Part shown: positions 23,970-36,094 of the stretch, in pieces
Layout: each line of letters starts with the position of its first letter
Position numbering within the stretch: the stretch's first letter is position 1
NCBI GenBank assembly: GCA_030998225.1
Contig: JAPYXD010000686.1
Location: 1,302,001 to 1,366,000 of the forward strand
DNA: 64,000 nt
Reading direction: 5' to 3'
DNA from: Diplolepis rosae
Taxonomy: Eukaryota > Arthropoda > Insecta > Hymenoptera > Diplolepididae
Made by a program: the position numbers and the translations under genes
The notes under the pieces: generated by a model
Seen by the model: the letters and a program-made list of their open reading frames with translations, nothing else
Told to the model about the DNA's origin: nothing
Database searches by the model: none

Positions 23970-25578
23970 GATATATGCGTAAAAATCTCTGTTGGAATTA
24001 CTTTTTCAAAGGTATTGTATTATTAGTGAACATCACGCCGGTAATGTAATTACCAATCACAATTACGCGATAACGCGAAGAAAAAGATTCTCTGGATATT
24101 TTAAATAGACCTGTAAGATATATGCGTAAAAAACTTAGTTGACAATACTTTTTCAAGAGTATTTTATTTGTAGTAAAGCGATCCCATAATGCCATTACTG
24201 ATCCTGAAAAAGAGAAAACCCGAAAAATAAAAATTTTTAAGAATTTTTAAGATATTTTAAATTGACAGGTGAGATTTATGTGTAAAAAACTTAATTGACA
24301 ATACTTTTACAAAGGTATGGTATTATTAGTGAACATCACGCCGGTAATGTAATTACCAATCACAATTACGCGATAACGCGAAGAAAAAGATTCTCTGGAT
24401 ATTTTAAATAGACCTGTAAGATATATGCGTAAAAATCTCTGTTGGAATTACTTTTTCAAAAGTATTTTATTTATAGTAGAACAATTCCATAATGCAATTA
24501 TTGATCCTGAAAACGCAAAAACCCGAAGAATAAGAATTTTTAAGAATTTTTAAGATATTTTAAATTGACATGTGAGATATATGCGTAAAAAACTTAATTG
24601 ACAATACTTTTACAAAGGTATTGTATTTTCAGTGAACATCACGCCGGTAATATAATTACCAATCACAATTACGCGATAACGCGAAGAAAAAGATTCTCTG
24701 GATATTTTAAATAGACCTGTAAGATATATGCGTAAAAATCTCTGTTGGAATTACTTTTTCAAAAGTATTTTATTTATAGTAGAACAATTCCATAATGCAA
24801 TTATTGATCCTGAAAACGCAAAAACCCGAAGAATAAGAATTTTTAAGAATTTTTAAGATATTTTAAATTGACATGTGAGATATATGCGTAAAAAACTTGA
24901 TTGACAATACTTTTACAAAGGTATTGTATTATTATTTAACGTCACGCCGGTAATGTAATTACCAATCACAATTACGGGATAACGCGAAGAAAAAGATTCT
25001 CTGGATATTTTAAATAGACCTGTAAGATATATGCGTAAAAATCTCTGTTGGAATTACTTTTTCAAAAGTATTTTATTTATAGTAGAACAATTCCATCATG
25101 CAATTATTGATCCTGAAAACGCAAAAACCCGAAGAATAAGAATTTTTAAGAATTTTTAAGATATTTTAAATTGACAGGTGAGATATATGCGTAAAAAACT
25201 TAATTGACAATACTTTTACAAAGGTATTGTATTTTCAGTGAACATCACGCCGGTAATATAATTACCAACCACAATTACGCGATAACGCGAAGAAAAAGAT
25301 TCTCTGGATATTTTAAATAGAGCTGTAAGATATATGCGTAAAAATCTCTGTTGGAATTACTTTTTCAAAAGTATTTTATTTATAGTAGAACAATTCCATC
25401 ATGCAATTATTGATCCTGAAAACGCAAAAACCCGAAGAATAAGAATTTTTAAGAATTTTTAAGATATTTTAAATCGACATGTAAGATATATGCGTAAAAA
25501 TCTCTGTTGGAATTACTTTTTCAAATGTATTTTATTAATAGTAGAACCATTTTTAAGATATTTTAAATTGACATGTGA
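23970..25578. repeat. 1609-bp eleven-mer, copy 1
   Basis: Order B/A D, then A-B four times, then the deleted B. The four A-B dimers (24273-25484) are exactly 303 bp each. The first unit is a B/A hybrid (TCTCTGTTGGAATTAC then GGTATTGTATTATTAG), the only one in the window. The second copy lies at 27515-29123. Confidence 0.88.
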
Positions 25579-27514
25579 GATATATGCGTCAAAAACTTGA
25601 TTGACAATACTTTTACAAAGGTATTGTATTATTAGTGAACATCACGCCGGTAATGTAATTACCAATCACAATTACGCGATAACGCGAAAAAAAGATTCTC
25701 TGGATATTTTAAATCGACATGTAAGATATATGCGTAAAAAAACTCAGTTGACAATAACTTTTCGGAAGTATAGCATTTATAGTAAAGCGATCCCATAATG
25801 CGAGTACTAATCCTGAAAACGCGAATACCCCAAAAAATAAAATTTTTTAAAAAAATTTTTAAGATATTTTAAATTGACATTTGAGATATATGCGTAAAAA
25901 ACTTAGTTGACAATACTTTTTCAAGAATATTTTATTTGTAGTAAACCGATCCCATAATGCCATTACTGATCCTGAAAACGCGAAAACCCGAAAAATAAAA
26001 ATTTTTAAGAATTTTTAAGATATTTTAAATCGACGTGTAAGATATATGCGTAAAAAAACTCAGTTGACAATAACTTTTCGGAAGTATAGCATTTATAGTA
26101 AAGCGATCCCATAATGCGAGTACTAATCCTGAAAACGCGAATACCCAAAAAATAAAATTTTTAAAAAAATTTTTAAGATATTTTAAATTGACATGTGAGA
26201 TATATGCGTAAAAAACTTAGTTGACAATACTTTTTCAAGAGTATTTTATTAGTAGTAAAGCGATCCCATAATGCCATTACTGATCCTGAAAACGCGAAAA
26301 CCCGAAAAATAAAAATTTTTAAGAATTTTTAAGATATTTTAAATTGACAGGTGAGATATATGCGTAAAAAACTTAATTGACAATATTTTTACAAAGTTAT
26401 TGTATTATTAGTGAACATCACGCCGGTAATGTAATTACCAATCACAATTACGCGATAACGCGAAGAAAAAGATTCTCTGGATATTTTAAATAGACCTGTA
26501 AGATATATGCGTAAAAATCTCTGTTGGAATTACTTTTTCAGAAGTATTTTATTTATAGTAGAACAATTCCATAATGTAATTATTGATCCTGAAAACGCAA
26601 AAACCCGAAGAATAAGAATTTTTAAGAATTTTTAAGATATTTTAAATCGACATGTAAGATATATGCGTAAAAATCTCTGTTGGAATTACTTTTTCAAATG
26701 TATTTTATTTATAGTAGAACAATTCCATAATGTAATTATTGATCCTGAAAACGCAAAAACCCGAAGAATAAGAATTTTTAAGAATTTTTAAGATATTTTA
26801 AATTGACATGTGAGATATATGCGTAAAAAACTTGATTGACAATACTTTTACAAAGGTATTGTATTATTAGTGAACATCACGCCGGTAATGTAATTACCAA
26901 TCACAATTACGGGATAACGCGAAGAAAAAGATTCTCTGGATATTTTAAATAGACATGTGAGATATATGCGTAAAAATCTTTGTTGGAATTACTTTTTCAA
27001 AAGTATTTTATTTATAGTAGAACAATTCCATCATGCAATTATTGATCCTGAAAACGCAAAAACCCGAAGAATAAGAATTTTTAAGAATTTTTAAGATATT
27101 TTAAATTGACATGTGAGATATATGCGTCAAAAACTTGATTGACAATACTTTTTACAAAGGTATTGTATTTTCAGTGAACATCACGCCGCTAATACAATTA
27201 CCAATCACAATTACGCGATAACGCGAAGAAAAAGATTCTCTGGATATTTTAAATAGAGCTGTAAGATATATGCGTAAAAATCTCTGTTGGAATTACTTTT
27301 TCAAAAGTATTTTATTTATAGTAGAACAATTCCATCATGCAATTATTGATCCTGAAAACGCAAAAACCCGAAGAATAAGAATTTTTAAGAATTTTTAAGA
27401 TATTTTAAATCGACATGTAAGATATATGCGTAAAAATCTCTGTTGGAATTACTTTTTCAAATGTATTTTATTAATAGTAGAACCATTTTTAAGATATTTT
27501 AAATTGACATGTGA
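25579..27514. repeat. Segment A C D C D A B B A B A B B(del)
   Basis: It starts with a 146-bp A ending TAAATCGACATG instead of TAGACCTG, followed by a C with AATACCCCAAAAA. This A-C-D combination recurs at 58326 and 61236, more than 32 kb away. The A at 26355 shares CAATATTTTTACAAAG with the A at 58789. Confidence 0.86.
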
Positions 27515-29123
27515 GATATATGCGTAAAAAACTTGATTGACAATACTTTTACAAAGGTATTGTATTATTAGTGAACATCACGCCGGTAATGTAATTACCA
27601 ATCACAATTACGCGATAACGTGAAGAAAAAGATTCTCTGGATATTTTAAATAGACCTGTAAGATATATGCGTAAAAAACTTAGTTGACAATACTTTTTCA
27701 AGAGTATTTTATTTGTAGTAAAGCGATCCCATAATGCCATTACTGATCCTGAAAAAGAGAAAACCCGAAAAATAAAAATTTTTAAGAATTTTTAAGATAT
27801 TTTAAATTGACAGGTGAGATTTATGTGTAAAAAACTTAATTGACAATACTTTTACAAAGGTATGGTATTATTAGTGAACATCACGCCGGTAATGTAATTA
27901 CCAATCACAATTACGCGATAACGCGAAGAAAAAGATTCTCTGGATATTTTAAATAGACCTGTAAGATATATGCGTAAAAATCTCTGTTGGAATTACTTTT
28001 TCAAAAGTATTTTATTTATAGTAGAACAATTCCATAATGCAATTATTGATCCTGAAAACGCAAAAACCCGAAGAATAAGAATTTTTAAGAATTTTTAAGA
28101 TATTTTAAATTGACAGGTGAGATATATGCGTAAAAAACTTGATTGACAATACTTTTACAAAGGTATTGTATTTTCAGTGAACATCACGCCGGTAATATAA
28201 TTACCAATCACAATTACGCGATAACGCGAAGAAAAAGATTCTCTGGATATTTTAAATAGACCTGTAAGATATATGCGTAAAAATCTCTGTTGGAATTACT
28301 TTTTCAAAAGTATTTTATTTATAGTAGAACAATTCCATAATGCAATTATTGATCCTGAAAACGCAAAAACCCGAAGAATAAGAATTTTTAAGAATTTTTA
28401 AGATATTTTAAATTGACATGTGAGATATATGCGTAAAAAACTTGATTGACAATACTTTTACAAAGGTATTGTATTATTAGTGAACGTCACGCCGGTAATG
28501 TAATTACCAATCACAATTACGCGATAACGCGAAGAAAAAGATTCTCTGGATATTTTAAATAGACCTGTAAGATATATGCGTAAAAATCTCTGTTGGAATT
28601 ACTTTTTCAAAAGTATTTTATTTATAGTAGAACAATTCCATCATGCAATTATTGATCCTGAAAACGCAAAAACCCGAAGAATAAGAATTTTTAAGAATTT
28701 TTAAGATATTTTAAATTGACATGTGAGATATATGCGTAAAAAACTTAATTGACAATACTTTTACAAAGGTATTGTATTTTCAGTGAACATCACGCCGGTA
28801 ATACAATTACCAATCACAATTACGCGATAACGCGAAGAAAAAGATTCTCTGGATATTTTAAATAGAGCTGTAAGATATATGCGTAAAAATCTCTGTTGGA
28901 ATTACTTTTTCAAAAGTATTTTATTTATAGTAGAACAATTCCATCATGCAATTATTGATCCTGAAAACGCAAAAACCCGAAGAATAAGAATTTTTAAGAA
29001 TTTTTAAGATATTTTAAATCGACATGTAAGATATATGCGTAAAAATCTCTGTTGGAATTACTTTTTCAAATGTATTTTATTAATAGTAGAACCATTTTTA
29101 AGATATTTTAAATTGACATGTGA
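27515..29123. repeat. 1609-bp eleven-mer, copy 2
   Basis: Order A D, A-B four times, deleted B; offset 3545 from 23970. Shared rare changes include GAAAAAGAGAAAACCCG and GAGATTTATGTGTAAA. Here the first unit is a complete A, so the hybrid at 23970 or this A arose after the duplication. Confidence 0.88.
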
Positions 29124-29876
29124 GATATATGCGTAAAAAACTTGATTGACAATACTTTTACAAAGGTATTGTATTATTAGTGAACATCACGCCGGTAATG
29201 TAATTACCAATCACAATTACGCGATAACGTGAAGAAAAAGATTCTCTGGATATTTTAAATAGACCTGTAAGATATATGCGTAAAAAACTTAGTTGACAAT
29301 ACTTTTTCAAGAGTATTTTATTTGTAGTAAACCGATCCCATAATGCCATTACTGATCCTGAAAATGCAAAAACCCGAAGAATAAGAATTTTTAAGAATTT
29401 TTAAGATATTTTAAATCGACATGTAAGATATATGCGTAAAAAAACTTAATTGACAATACTTTTACAAAGGTGTTGTATTTTCAGTGAACATCACGCCGGT
29501 AATGTAATTACCAATCACAATTACGCGATAACGCAAAGAAAAAGATTCTCTGGATATTTTAAATAGACCTGTAAGATATATGCGTAAAAATCTCTGTTGG
29601 AATTACTTTTTGAAAAGTATTTTATTTATAGTAGAACGATTCCATAATGTAATTATTGATCCTGAAAACGCAAAAACCCGAAGAATAAGAATTTTTAAGA
29701 ATTTTTAAGATATTTTAAATCGACATGTAAGATATATGCGTAAAAAAACTCAGTTGACAATAATTTTTCGGAAGTATAGCATTTATAGTAAAGCGAGTAC
29801 TAATCCTGAAAACGCGAATACCCAAAAAATAAAATTTTTTAAAAAAATTTTTAAGATATTTTAAATTGACATGTGA
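29124..29876. repeat. Segment A D A B Cs
   Basis: 29124-29427 follows 27515 with offset 1609, then the D gains a B-like end (ATGCAAAAACCCGAAG). The C at 29731 is the last example of the 13-bp-deleted short C in the window. Confidence 0.85.
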
Positions 29877-31257
29877 GATATATGCGTAAAAAACTTAATT
29901 GACAATACTTTTACAAAGGTATTGTATTTTCAGTGAACATCACGCCGGTAATATAATTAACAATCACAATCAGGCGATAACGCGAAGAAAAAGATTCTCT
30001 GGATATTTTAAATAGACCTGTAAGATATATGCGTAAAAATCTCTGTTGGAATTACTTTTTCAAAAGTATTTTATTTATAGTAGAACAATTCCATAATGCA
30101 ATTATTGTTCCTGAAAACGCAAAAACCCGAAGAATAAGAATTTATTAAGAATTTTTAAGATATTTTAAATCGACGTGTAAGATATATGCGTAAAAATCTC
30201 TGTTGGAATTACTTTTTCAAATGTATTTTATTAATAGTAGAACCATTCCATAATGCAATTATTGATCCTGAAAACGGGAAAACCCGAAGAATAAGAATTT
30301 TTAAGAATTTTTAAGATATTTTAAATTGACATGTGAGATATATGCGTAAAAAACTTGATTGACAATACTTTTACAAAGGTATTGTATTATTAGTGAACAT
30401 CACGCCGGTAATGTAATTACCAATCACAATTACGCGATAACGCGAAGAAAAAGATTCTCTGGATATTTTAAATAGACCTGTAAGATATATGCGTAAAAAT
30501 CTCTGTTGGAATTACTTTTTCAAAAGTATTTTATTTATAGTAGAACAATTCCATAATGCAATTATTGATCCTGAAAACGCAAAAACCCGAAGAATAAGAA
30601 TTTTTAAGAATTTTTAAGATATTTTAAATGGACATGTGAGATATATGCGTAGAAAACTTGATTGCCAATAATTTTACAAAGGTATTGTATTATTATTGAA
30701 CGTCACGCCGGTAATGTAATTACCAATCACAATTACGGGATAACGCGAAGAAAAAGATTCTCTGGATATTTTAAATAGACCTGTAAGATATATGCGTAAA
30801 AATCTCTGTTGGAATTACTTTTTCAAAAGTATTTTATTTATAGTAGAACAATTCCATAATGTAATTATTGATCCTGAAAACGCAAAAACTCGAAGAATAA
30901 GAATTTTTAAGAATTTTTAAGATATTTTAAATCGACGTGTAAGATATATGCGTAAAAAAACTCATTTGACAATAATTTTTCGGAAGTATAGCATTTATAG
31001 TAAAGCGATCCCATAATGCGAGTACTAATCCTGAATACGCGAATACCCAAAAAATAAAATTTTTAAAAAAAATTTTTAAGATATTTTAATTTGACATTTG
31101 AGATATATGGGTAAAAAACTTAGTTGACAATACTTTTTCATGAGTATTTTATTAGTAGTAAAGCGATCCCATAATGCCATTACTGATCCTGAAAACGCGA
31201 AAACCCGAAAAATAAAAATTTTTAAGAATTTTTAAGATATTTTAAATTGACAGGTGA
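29877..31257. repeat. 1381-bp nine-mer, copy 1 of a tandem pair
   Basis: Order A B B A B A B C D. It is followed without gap by a second copy. Paired rare changes include TGTTCCTG with TTTATTAAG in the first B, GAACGTCACG with ACGGGATAACG in the third A, CTCATTTGAC in the C and GATATATGGG at the start of the D. Confidence 0.92.
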
Positions 31258-32638
31258 GATATATGCGTAAAAAACTTGATTGACAATACTTTTACAAAGG
31301 TATTGTATTATTAGTGAACATCACGCCGGTAATATAATTACCAATCACAATCAGGCGATAACGCGAAGAAAAAGATTCTCTGGATATTTTAAATAGACCT
31401 GTAAGATATATGCGTAAAAATCTCTGTTGGAATTACTTTTTCAAAAGTATTTTATTTATAGTAGAACAATTCCATAATGCAATTATTGTTCCTGAAAACG
31501 CAAAAACCCGAAGAATAAGAATTTATTAAGAATTTTTAAGATATTTTAAATCGACGTGTAAGATATATGCGTAAAAATCTCTGTTGGAATTACTTTTTCA
31601 AATGTATTTTATTAATAGTAGAACCATTCCATAATGCAATTATTGATCCTGAAAACGGGAAAACCCGACGAATAAGAATTTTTCAGAATTTTTAAGATAT
31701 TTTAAATTGACATGTGAGATATATGCGTAAAAAACTTGATTGACAATACTTTTACAAAGGTATTGTATTATTAGTGAACATCACGCCGGTAATGTAATTA
31801 CCAATCACAATTACGCGATAACGCGAAGAAAAAGATTCTCTGGATATTTTAAATAGACCTGTAAGATATATGCGTAAAAATCTCTGTTGGAATTACTTTT
31901 TCAAAAGTATTTTATTTATAGTAGAACAATTCCATAATGCAATTATTGATCCTGAAAACGCAAAAACCCGAAGAATAAGAATTTTTAAGAATTTTTAAGA
32001 TATTTTAAATGGACATGTGAGATATATGCGTAAAAAACTTGATTGACAATACTTTTACAAAGGTATTGTATTATTATTGAACGTCACGCCGGTAATGTAA
32101 TTACCAATCACAATTACGGGATAACGCGAAGAAAAAGATTCTCTGGATATTTTAAATAGACCTGTAAGATATATGCGTAAAAATCTCTGTTGGAATTACT
32201 TTTTCAAAAGTATTTTATTTATAGTAGAACAATTCCATAATGTAATTATTGATCCTGAAAACGCAAAAACTCGAAGAATAAGAATTTTTAAGAATTTTTA
32301 AGATATTTTAAATCGACGTGTAAGATATATGCGTAAAAAAACTCATTTGACAATAATTTTTCGGAAGTATAGCATTTATAGTAAAGCGATCCCATAATGC
32401 GAGTACTAATCCTGAATACGCGAATACCCAAAAAATAAAATTTTTAAAAAAAATTTTTAAGATATTTTAATTTGACATTTGAGATATATGGGTAAAAAAC
32501 TTAGTTGACAATACTTTTTCATGAGTATTTTATTAGTAGTAAAGCGATCCCATAATGCCATTACTGATCCTGAAAACGCGAAAACCCGAAAAATAAAAAT
32601 TTTTAAGAATTTTTAAGATACTTTAAATTGACAGGTGA
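31258..32638. repeat. 1381-bp nine-mer, copy 2 of a tandem pair
   Basis: The length is identical to copy 1, unit for unit. Differences are few; for example the second B here has CCCGACGAATAAG with TTTTTCAG where copy 1 has CCCGAAGAATAAG. The last four units (32021-32638) also form the start of the fourth 10-mer. Confidence 0.92.
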
Positions 32639-33643
32639 GATATATGCGTAAAAAACTTAATTGACAATACTTTTACAAAGGTATTGTATTATTAGTGAAC
32701 ATCACGCCGGTAATGTAATTACCAATCACAATTACGCGATAACGCGAAGAAAAAGATTCTCTGGATATTTTAAATAGACCTGTAAGATATATGCGAAAAA
32801 ATCTCTGTTGGAATTACTTTTTCAAAAGTATTTTATTTATAGTAGAACAATTTCATAATGTAATTATTGATCCTGAAAACGCAAAAACCCGAAGAATAAG
32901 AATTTTAAAAAAAAATTTTAAGATATTTTAAATTGACATGTAAGATATATGCGTAAAAAACTTAGTTGACAATACTTTTTCAAGAGTATTGTATTATTAG
33001 TGAACATCACGCCGGTAATGTAATTACTAATCACAGTTACGCGATAACGCGAAGAAAAAGATTCTCTGGATATTTTAAATAGACCTGTAAGATATATGCG
33101 TAAAAAACTTGATAGACAATACTTTTTCAAGAGTATTTTATTTGTAGTAAAGCGATCCCATAATGCCATTACTAATCCTGAAAACGCGAAAACCCGAAAA
33201 ATAAAAATTTTTAAGAATTTTTAAGATATTTTAAATCGACATGTAAGATATATGCGTAAAAAACTTAGTTGACAATACTTTTTCAAGAGTATTTTATTTG
33301 TAGTAAAGCGATCCCATAATGCCATTACTGATCCTGAATACGCGAAAACCCGAAAAATAAAAATTTTTAAGTATTTTTAAGATATTTTAAATTGACATGT
33401 GAGATAGATGCGTAAAAAACTTAATTGACAATACTTTTACAAAGGTATTGTATTTTCAGTGAACATCACGCCGGTAATATAATTACCAATCACAATTACG
33501 CGATAACGCGAAGAAAAAGATTCTCTAGATACTTTAAATAGACCTGTAAGATATATGCGTAAAAATCTCTGTTGGAATTACTTTTTCAAATGTATTTTAT
33601 TAATAGTAGAACCATTTTTAAGATATTTTAAATTGACAGGTGA
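32639..33643. repeat. End of ten-mer copy 4 and a deleted B
   Basis: Order A B A' D D A B(del). 32021-33549 is the fourth copy of the 10-mer, offset 11810 from 20211. It has a few private changes, such as CTTGATAGAC in the first D. Confidence 0.88.
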
Positions 33644-36094
33644 GATATATGCGTAAAAAACTTAATTGACAATACTTTTACAAAGGTATTGTATTATTAG
33701 TGAACATCACGCCGGTAATGTAATTACCAATCACAATTACGCGATAACGTGAAGAAAAAGATTCTCTGGATATTTTAAATAGACCTGTAAGATATATGCG
33801 TAAAAAACTTAGTTGACAATACTTTTTCAAGAGTATTTTATTTGTAGTAAAGCGATCCCATAATGCCATTACTGATCCTGAAAAAGAGAAAACCCGAAAA
33901 ATAAAAATTTTTAAGAATTTTTAAGATATTTTAAATTGACAGGTGAGATTTATGTGTAAAAAACTTAATTGACAATACTTTTACAAAGGTATGGTATTAT
34001 TAGTGAACATCACGCCGGTAATGTAATTACCAATCACAATTACGCGATAACGAAAAGAAAAAGATTCTCTGGATATTTTAAATAGACCTGTAAGATATAT
34101 GCGTAAAAATCTCTGTTGGAATTACTTTTTCAAAAGTATTTTATTTATAGTAGAACGATTCCATCATGCAATTATTGATCCTGAAAACGCAAAAACCCGT
34201 AGAATAAGAATTTTTAAGAATTTTTATGATATTTTCAATCGACATGTATGATATATGCGTAAAAAAACTAAGTTGACAATCATTTTTCGGAAGTATAGCA
34301 TTTATAGTAAAGCGATCCCATAATGCGAGTACTAATCCTGAAAACGCGAAAAACCAAAAAATAAAATTTTTTAAAAAAATATTTAAGATATTTGAAATTG
34401 GAATGTGAGATATATGCGTAAAAAACTTGATTGACAATACTTTTACAGAGGTATTGTATTATTAGTGAACATCACTCCGGTAATGTAATTACCAATCACA
34501 ATTACGCGATAACGCGAAGAAAAAGATTCTCTGGATATTTTAAATAGACCTGTAAGATATATGCGTAAAAATCTCTGTTGGAATTACTTTTTCAAAAGTA
34601 TTTTATTTATAGTAGAACAATTCCATAATGTAATTATTGATCCTGAAAACGCAAAAACCCGAAGAATAAGAATTTTTAAGAATTTTTAAGATATTTTAAA
34701 TCGACATGTAAGATATATGCGTAAAAAAACTCAGTTGACAATAATTTTTCGGAAGTATAGCATTTATAGTAAAGCGATCCCATAATGCGGGTACTAATCC
34801 TGAAAACGCGAAAACCCGAAAAATAAAATTTTTAAAAAAAATTTTTTAGATATTTTAAATTGACAGGTGAGATATATGCGTAAAAAACTTAATTGACAAT
34901 ACTTTTACAAAGGTGTTGTATTTTTAGTGAACATCACGCCGGTAATATAATTACCAATCACAATTACGCGATAACGCGAAGAAAAAGATTCTCTGTATAT
35001 TTTAAATAGAGCTGTAAGATATATGCGTAAAAATCTCTGTTGGAATTACTTTTTCAAATGTATTTTATTAATAGTAGAACAATTCCATAATGCAATTATT
35101 GATCCTGAAAACGGGAAAACCCGAAGAATAAGAATTTTTAAGAATTTTTAAGATATTTTAAATCGACATGTAAGATATATGCGTAAAAATCTCTGTTGGA
35201 ATTACTTTTTCAAATGTATTTTATTAATAGTAGAACCATTCCATAATGCAATTATTGATCCTGAAATCGGGAAAACCCGAAGAATAAGAATTTTTAAGAA
35301 TTTTTAAGATATTTTAAATTGACATGTGAGATATATGCGTAAAAAACTTGATTGACAATACTTTTACAAAGGTATTGTATTATTAGTGAACATCACGCCG
35401 GTAATGTAATTACCAATCACAAATACGCGATAACGCGAAGAAAAAGATTCTCTGGATATTTTAAATAGACCTGTAAGATATATGCGTAAAAATCTCTGTT
35501 GGAATTACTTTTTCAAAAGTATTTTATTTATAGTAGAACAATTCCATAATGCAATTATTGATCCTGAAAACGCAAAAACCCGAAGAATAAGAATTTTTAA
35601 GAATTTTTAAGATATTTTAAATTGACATGTGAGATATATGCGTAAAAAACTTAATTGACAATACTTTTACAAAGGTATTGTATTTTCAGTGAACATCACG
35701 CCGGTAATATAATTACCAATCACAATTACGCGATAACGCGAAGAAAAAGATTCTCTGGATATTTTAAATAGACCTGTAAGATATATGCGTAAAAATCTCT
35801 GTTGGAATTACTTTTTCAAAAGTATTTTATTTTTAGTATACCCATACCATGATGAAATTATTGTTGCTGAAAACGCAAAAACCCGCAGAATAAGAATTTT
35901 TAAGAATTTTTAAGATATTTTAAATCGACATGTAAGATATATGCGTAAAAAAACTCAGTTGACAATAATTTTTCTGAAGTAAAGCATTTATAGTAAAGCG
36001 ATCCCATAATGCGAGTACTAATCCTGAAAACGCAAAAACCAAAAAAATAAAATTTTTTAAAAAAATTTTTAAGATATTTTAAATTGACATGTGA
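33644..36094. repeat. Segment A D A B C A B C A B B A B A B C
   Basis: 33644-34093 repeats the A D A start of 27515 with the same rare changes. 35018-35632 (B B A B) is repeated at 37309-37923, offset 2291, including ACAAATACGCG. The C at 34250 has several scattered changes and its tail is degraded (TTTGAAATTGGAATG). Confidence 0.84.
35780..35935 (+). repeat. Unusually diverged B monomer
   Basis: From about 35836 to 35871 the middle reads TATACCCATACCATGATG and TTGTTGCTG where other B units have AGAACAATTCCATAATG and TTGATCCTG. The changes are clustered and the flanks are ordinary. It is the most divergent patch noticed in the window. Confidence 0.8.

Noticed and set aside
34141..34437. The longest open frame, 98 codons on the minus strand
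   Set aside because: It runs across B and C monomers and exists only because of point changes in this C unit. No homologue or start context supports it.
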